Assembly (NCBI GenBank): GCA_937892525.1 | Contig: CALAEV010000020.1 | Location: forward strand, 1-36,075 | Direction of reading: 5' to 3' | Length of the DNA stretch: 36,075 bases | Origin: an uncultured Clostridia bacterium | Lineage (GTDB): Bacteria > Bacillota > Clostridia > Oscillospirales > Acutalibacteraceae | Shown here: piece after piece, positions 34,496 through 36,075 of the stretch | How the letters are laid out: each line of letters begins with the position of its first letter | Numbering within the stretch: position 1 is the first letter of the stretch | Translations under genes and position numbers: made by a program | Notes under the pieces: generated by a model | What the model saw: only the letters and a program-made list of their open reading frames with translations | Database searches by the model: none | Told to the model about the DNA's origin: nothing

Positions 34496-34525
34496 TGGAC
34501 TCACTCCCTTCATTGTTTTTTAGGT

Positions 34526-34556
34526 ATAAAAAAGACCCTGTAAAATACAGAGTCTT
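34526..34556 (-). terminator. Terminator after the CAP-domain gene
   Basis: Minus-strand stem AAGACTCTGTA / TACAGGGTCTT (one mismatch) followed by TTTTTTATA. It lies about 50 bases after the CAP gene stop. Confidence 0.75.
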
Positions 34557-34603
34557 GATTTATCAAATTATGTTAAACTCACTATCAGCAAGTTTTTTTG
34601 TTA

Positions 34604-35611
34604 TCATCCGTATAAAACCTCGTCATAAGGACCTATCGTAATCATAATCCAATAGCGGTCACATCTCGCTACTACAAAATGAGTAGCACACTCTTTCATT
34701 ATTGTTCCTTTATGAGCAGGCGAATTCATCCAACCATTAAAAGCACTTTTTGCACTCGTTGTTCCTGAAAGGATATTTTCTCCAATTCCAATATATTTTC
34801 CTTGTGCATTTACTTTACTATAATCAAAAGCAGTTGAACCCGATTGCCCGTTAGGTCTTGTATGTGAATATTTAACCGCTATTTCTTTTGCTCTTATATC
34901 TGCGCCTGACTGCAACTCACTACAATATACTAACTCATTCAAGCCCGCTTCTCTGCGAGCTTCATTGATATAGCCAAGCATTTCTAAATATTCAGACTTT
35001 GACCCCATACAGTTATCTCTGAAATCGCCCTCTTGTTCTTCCTGCCAATCGCATTTTGAACAAACTCTGTATCTCATATCCTTATTACGATAAATCCAGT
35101 TACCGTATGAGTGATTACAAGCCGCAACAACGTCCGAATGTTTCTGAACCGTGCCACATTTTGAGCATACGCGAGCTTCGTACCAAGTTGAAGTATCATC
35201 ATAGTCACCGAATGTTTTCCACTCTCCCCACTTATGCGAGCAAGCTGAGGAGTTTTTATTTACAGTAGCTGTATTTGAATTGCTGACTGACGTGTTCTTG
35301 TTGGCGGTGTTTTCGCTCTGCTGTGCCGTAGTTGATGTTTCGTTTTGTTTATTTGAATGACTTTCGCTTTCAACATTAAGCTCAGCTTCTGTTACGGAAG
35401 AAGCGTTGTCATTATCTGAAATAGTTTCATCAACATTTTCATCTGCAGTAGGCTCACTGGATTCTTGCACATTAGTTGTTGTGGCTGAAGCTTCTGCATT
35501 AATGTCAGGTTTCTTAAAACGAACAAAAGCAAAGCTTGTTGCAAGTACCACAACTGATAATCCAATGCAGCTTAATGAAAGTGCAAGTTTGGTAAATTGA
35601 GATTTTTTCAT
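34604..35611 (-). CDS. Secreted CAP-superfamily (SCP/YkwD-like) protein
   Basis: A 335-aa exported protein. The N-terminal hydrophobic segment (LALSLSCIGLSVVVLATSFA, residues about 7-26) is followed by a Ser/Thr/Asn-rich linker (about 40-125). Two zinc-ribbon-like Cys/His repeats follow (CSHKWGEW...VCSKCGTV and CNHSYGNW...VCSKCDW). A C-terminal CAP domain comes last (about 205-335), with YINEARREAGLNEL, SHTRPNG, GENILSG and WMNSPAHKGTIM. No LPXTG is present. CAP proteins are surface or secreted proteins of varied function. The ATG at 35611 has GGAGG upstream. Its promoter shares an upstream element with the IS30 gene. Confidence 0.85.
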   Translation of the reverse strand: MKKSQFTKLALSLSCIGLSVVVLATSFAFVRFKKPDINAEASATTTNVQESSEPTADENVDETISDNDNASSVTEAELNVESESHSNKQNETSTTAQQSENTANKNTSVSNSNTATVNKNSSACSHKWGEWKTFGDYDDTSTWYEARVCSKCGTVQKHSDVVAACNHSYGNWIYRNKDMRYRVCSKCDWQEEQEGDFRDNCMGSKSEYLEMLGYINEARREAGLNELVYCSELQSGADIRAKEIAVKYSHTRPNGQSGSTAFDYSKVNAQGKYIGIGENILSGTTSAKSAFNGWMNSPAHKGTIMKECATHFVVARCDRYWIMITIGPYDEVLYG

Positions 35612-35654
35612 ATTATCTACCTCCAATAATATAATATCGTACATTTAAGCGATA

Positions 35655-35667
35655 TGCAAATGTGCGA
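35655..35667. promoter_or_regulatory. TGCAAATGTGCGA motif between the CAP promoter and gene
   Basis: It matches the core of the inverted repeat at 7567-7580. A related imperfect site, TCGTACATTTAAGCGA, lies next to it toward the gene (35638-35653). Both lie downstream of the -10 box, where a bound repressor could block transcription. Confidence 0.4.
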
Positions 35668-35680
35668 TTTTTATACTTGC

Positions 35681-35709
35681 AGTATAATTTCTCGTTATTT
35701 TAATAAATC
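35681..35709 (-). promoter_or_regulatory. Promoter of the CAP-domain gene
   Basis: Minus-strand -10 TATACT (35681-35686), a 17-base spacer and GATTTA (35704-35709). The weak -35 and the sequence above it match the IS30 gene promoter closely. Confidence 0.5.
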
Positions 35710-35745
35710 GAATTTCAGCAACATTTTGTGACAAAAATTCTCTTT
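35703..35745. repeat. Promoter-upstream element shared with the IS30 gene
   Basis: The first 34 bases match 6970-7003 at 28 positions with no gap, both beginning ATAAATCGAATT. In both places the element covers the -35 region at the same distance from the -10 box. The rest of the gene-free stretch 35746-35828 shows nothing I can name. Confidence 0.6.
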
Positions 35746-35868
35746 ATATATTAAATTATAAATAATATAATACTTTCCCTTTGTTAGTAATAAATATTAC
35801 TTTGTTCTATTAAGTATTTTGTTAGGTTGGAAAATCCTACGTAGGAAAATCCAATATGGACAAGGTGG

Positions 35869-36075
35869 GATTTTCCAATATGGGCTTGATTGGATTTTCC
35901 GATATGGACTACATTGGATTTTTCAATGTGGACTTGATTGGATTTTCCGATATGGACTACATTGGATTTTTCAATGTGGACTTGATTGGATTTTCCGATA
36001 TGGACTACATTGGATTTTCCAATGTGGACTTGATTGGATTTTCCGATATGGACTACATTGGATTTTCCAATGTGG
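35869..36075. repeat. 24-base tandem array (two alternating 24-base variants, 48-base superunit)
   Basis: About 8.6 copies of a 24-base unit beginning GATTTTCC alternate between a GATATGGACTACATTG version and an AATGTGGACTTGATTG version; two copies read GATTTTTC. The array continues into bases 1-55 if the molecule is circular. Degenerate copies lie at 35829-35868. On the minus strand one frame stays open throughout and reads as an 8-residue repeat (HIGKSNVV / HIGKSNQV). This is the low-complexity tail typical of HTH proteins of this type. Regular direct repeats beside a replication-type gene could also serve as iterons; that second role is inference. Confidence 0.9.

Noticed and set aside
14..35600. 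Plus-strand ORFs of 60-145 codons
   Set aside because: All lie opposite or inside convincing minus-strand genes, lack ribosome-binding sites, and have biased, low-complexity composition.
35869..36075. CRISPR array
   Set aside because: The 24-base units are directly adjacent with no unique spacers, and no cas genes are present.
1..36075. Integrated conjugative element with attachment sites
   Set aside because: No integrase or recombinase gene was found, and the ends are explained by circular overlap and the tandem array.

Overview
The window looks like one complete circular conjugative plasmid from a low-GC Gram-positive bacterium, most likely a gut or rumen Clostridia member. The first 55 and last 55 bases are identical, which is what a circular assembly graph gives when cut with a 55-base overlap; the unique length would then be 36,020 bp. 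Every convincing gene is on the minus strand, so transcription runs from high to low coordinates. Shine-Dalgarno sites are strong (GGAGG), the genes are A+T-rich, stop codons are standard, and the mobile-element families are those of clostridial conjugative elements (the CD1107-CD1115 group and PcfB). I found no integrase, excisionase or serine recombinase. ParA, ParB and a winged-helix replication-type protein are present. A plasmid therefore fits better than an integrated element.

Layout in the direction of transcription. (1) 35.6-34.6 kb: a secreted CAP-domain protein with its own promoter. (2) 34.5-28.9 kb: a sortase-dependent pilus operon. It has a leader with a 4-codon ORF abutting a terminator, an ancillary or tip pilin with an NlpC/P60-like N-terminus and LPATG signal, a backbone pilin with a YPKN pilin motif and IPFTG signal, and a class C sortase. 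The two pilin genes are fused in frame, apparently by a one-base change in an A-run. (3) 28.8-27.9 kb: three small genes, one secreted. (4) 27.8-19.2 kb: a 2,495-residue ArdC-like/MutS-I-like/methylase/helicase protein and a CHC2-primase-like protein. (5) 19.1-17.1 kb: a candidate oriT, a ribbon-helix-helix protein, MobC and a MOBP relaxase. (6) 17.1-7.6 kb: the type IV secretion block (PcfB, ArdC-like, VirD4, VirB2-like, VirB6/TrbL, PrgI, VirB4, CHAP hydrolase) ending at a strong terminator. (7) 7.54-7.0 kb: about 460 bases without genes, with a good promoter and at least nine hairpins; it is a candidate large structured RNA. (8) 6.9-5.8 kb: an IS30-family transposase. (9) 5.75-0.03 kb: ParA, ParB, a run of small plasmid proteins, a HAD-type nucleotidase and the replication-type HTH protein. 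The coding repeats of the HTH protein's tail run across the window ends.

How it would work together: the relaxase, MobC and RHH protein process oriT; PcfB and VirD4 couple the DNA to the VirB4/VirB6/PrgI channel; the CHAP enzyme opens the cell wall. The large methylase-helicase and ArdC-like proteins probably act on or protect entering DNA. The pili may promote contact with cells or host surfaces. The observations most worth following are the structured RNA candidate, the enzyme-tipped pilus with its leader control and slippage-prone fusion, the frameshifted repeat tail of the HTH protein, the recurring terminator hairpins placed 23-31 bases before gene starts, and an upstream element shared by the IS30 and CAP promoters.
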